14,139 bases of DNA, from the NCBI GenBank assembly GCA_937941745.1, contig CALDGV010000345.1:1-14139 (forward strand), read 5' to 3'. The notes under the pieces were generated by a model. The model had not been told where the DNA came from and searched no databases. It worked only from the letters and a program-made list of their open reading frames with translations. This stretch comes from an uncultured Prosthecobacter sp. Lineage in GTDB: Bacteria; Verrucomicrobiota; Verrucomicrobiia; Verrucomicrobiales; Verrucomicrobiaceae. Below, piece after piece: positions 13,095 to 14,139 of the stretch. The position numbers and the translations under genes are program-made. The stretch's first letter is position 1, and every line of letters starts with the position of its first letter.

Positions 13095-14084
13095 TCAAGA
13101 CCCGCTTCCAAGGGTGCCGTTGCTTGGGGGCAAAACCACCCAGCCGGGCGTCACCAGTTCGACCAGCCAGGCTTGGTCACTGGCGGGAACCTTTTCAGGA
13201 TAACTCAACTTCACGGTCAGCCTCAGGGGTTCTCCAACATTGAGCGCCGCGATCTGGCGTCCCAGCTCGCTTTCCCGGGGGAAATAGCCATGCACAGGCA
13301 CGGCATCCGGATCGTCGGCAGGCACCAGACGGAGGCAGCTGAGCTTTTCCGTGTCGGTAAAAGGGCCACCAAAGTGCCGCGACGCCGTAGCAAGCACCCT
13401 CATCAGCACAGGTTTGACGGGACGTGAATGGCGCATTTGCGACCATTCCAGATCTCCCAGCGAGGCAAAGCTGGGCCAGTCCACCCTCAGCCCCTGCTCA
13501 GAAGTGATCACGGCGGCAAATTTGCGAGTGCCATCAGGCATCAACACCTCGAATTCACGGACGGGCCCCTTATCTCCGAGACGTGGCTCAATCTGTAGGT
13601 AGGAGATCGCTCCGATCGGATGCTTGCGGTAATAGGCCCGCAGAGAGGATTCGACCCTCAAAGGCTCATGAACCAGGGCGAGACGCTCATCCACGGTGGC
13701 TGACTTTAAAAACCGCTCCAGAACCATCTGCACCTCATCACTGGTCAGGCCCTGAGCCTCCTCCACGCTCGCAGAACGGAAGGTGATGCGCTTCAGGGAG
13801 TCATCAGGAGCGATCGTCGGTGATTCAAGCTTGAGACGCTCATTGGACGGGGCTGGAGCAGCCTGCGGCGCTAAAGATGCAACCGGCAGGGGAGAGTCGG
13901 CAGAATCCCACTCGTTCAGATGCAGCCCTACGGCCGTGATGGACAGAATGACCACGGTGGCGGCTGCAGCCAAAAAACGCTGTTTCATGCGCACCAAGTC
14001 AGGGTCCTGGCACATGCGCTCAAACGCATCTCCTGGCAGCACCGAGGCCTGATCCTCAACAACCGATCTGGGCGAGGACTCCAT
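13095..14084 (-). CDS. single-pass membrane protein of unknown function (5' end may lie outside window)
   Basis: From the ATG at 14082-14084 the product has 329 residues. A hydrophilic N-terminal part (1-36) precedes one membrane segment, FLAAAATVVILSITAVGLHL (37-56), then a Pro/Ser/Ala-rich stretch (60-95) and a periplasmic region of about 230 residues without recognised motifs. This region has helical parts (EEAQGLTSDEVQMVLERFLK) and strand-rich parts near the end (LRLTVKLSYPEKVP and AWLVELVTPGWVVLP). The layout of short cytoplasmic tail, one membrane segment and large outer part is like anti-sigma factors or envelope sensors, but no diagnostic motif supports either. Upstream of this ATG the frame stays open to the window edge with 18 further codons and no stop, so the true start may be outside. 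It is followed after 70 bases by galU. Confidence 0.72.
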   Translation of the reverse strand: MESSPRSVVEDQASVLPGDAFERMCQDPDLVRMKQRFLAAAATVVILSITAVGLHLNEWDSADSPLPVASLAPQAAPAPSNERLKLESPTIAPDDSLKRITFRSASVEEAQGLTSDEVQMVLERFLKSATVDERLALVHEPLRVESSLRAYYRKHPIGAISYLQIEPRLGDKGPVREFEVLMPDGTRKFAAVITSEQGLRVDWPSFASLGDLEWSQMRHSRPVKPVLMRVLATASRHFGGPFTDTEKLSCLRLVPADDPDAVPVHGYFPRESELGRQIAALNVGEPLRLTVKLSYPEKVPASDQAWLVELVTPGWVVLPPSNGTLGSGS

Positions 14085-14139
14085 GGCCGCAGTGGGGGCC
14101 GTCAGCAGCGCCTTGTGCCGGATGCGTGCATTGCGCCCC

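Noticed and set aside
13025..13111. Longer GalU N-terminus starting at 13111 or 13069
   Set aside because: The extra residues precede the conserved nucleotidyltransferase core by far more than usual and show no targeting signal.

Overview
The window looks like chromosomal, core-plus-lineage-specific DNA from a moderately GC-rich Gram-negative bacterium, most likely a Verrucomicrobiota member (Prosthecobacter/Verrucomicrobium-like), with Planctomycetota as the alternative. This rests on the company of genes: a Planctomycete-type cytochrome c (PSCyt1) protein, a secreted DUF1080 sugar-hydrolase-fold protein, an NHL beta-propeller, and several secreted proteins of unknown family around ordinary housekeeping genes (pyruvate carboxylase, dnaA, galU). 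No rRNA, tRNA, insertion sequence, phage gene or CRISPR array is visible.

Layout. Positions 1-1339 (minus) hold the N-terminal 446 codons of pyruvate carboxylase, divergent from a two-gene membrane module (DUF4870 and DUF4282 families, 1473-2219, plus). A 340-base gap with a strong GNRA-loop hairpin and smaller palindromes leads into an 819-residue P-loop ATPase with a long Pro/Ala-rich linker and an unrecognised C-terminal domain (2560-5019). A small secreted single-heme cytochrome (5109-5528) follows and ends in a strong terminator. The roughly 380-base leader of dnaA is rich in inverted repeats, and dnaA (5972-7453) has its own terminator. Next on plus come a secreted NHL propeller protein (7608-8723) and a bitopic envelope protein (8720-9379) linked by an ATGA stop/start overlap, with a perfect UUCG-loop hairpin just inside the second gene.

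The right third is all on minus. Read in transcription order it contains a membrane-anchored protein of unknown function (13095-14084, possibly open at its 5' end), galU (12137-13024), a secreted DUF1080 protein (11348-12067), a secreted protein with a His/Cys arrangement reminiscent of clan-CD (caspase-like) peptidases (10588-11319), and a secreted Sel1-repeat protein (9389-10504).

How the parts relate: pyc (anaplerosis) and galU (UDP-glucose) are metabolic, and dnaA is replication initiation. The rest is mostly secreted or membrane-anchored, which fits a bacterium with an elaborate envelope and polysaccharide metabolism. Almost no start codon here has a purine-rich Shine-Dalgarno sequence, and most are directly preceded by CC. 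The items most worth following up are this initiation pattern, the 819-residue ATPase, the His/Cys secreted protein, and the RNA structures in front of dnaA and inside the 8720 gene.
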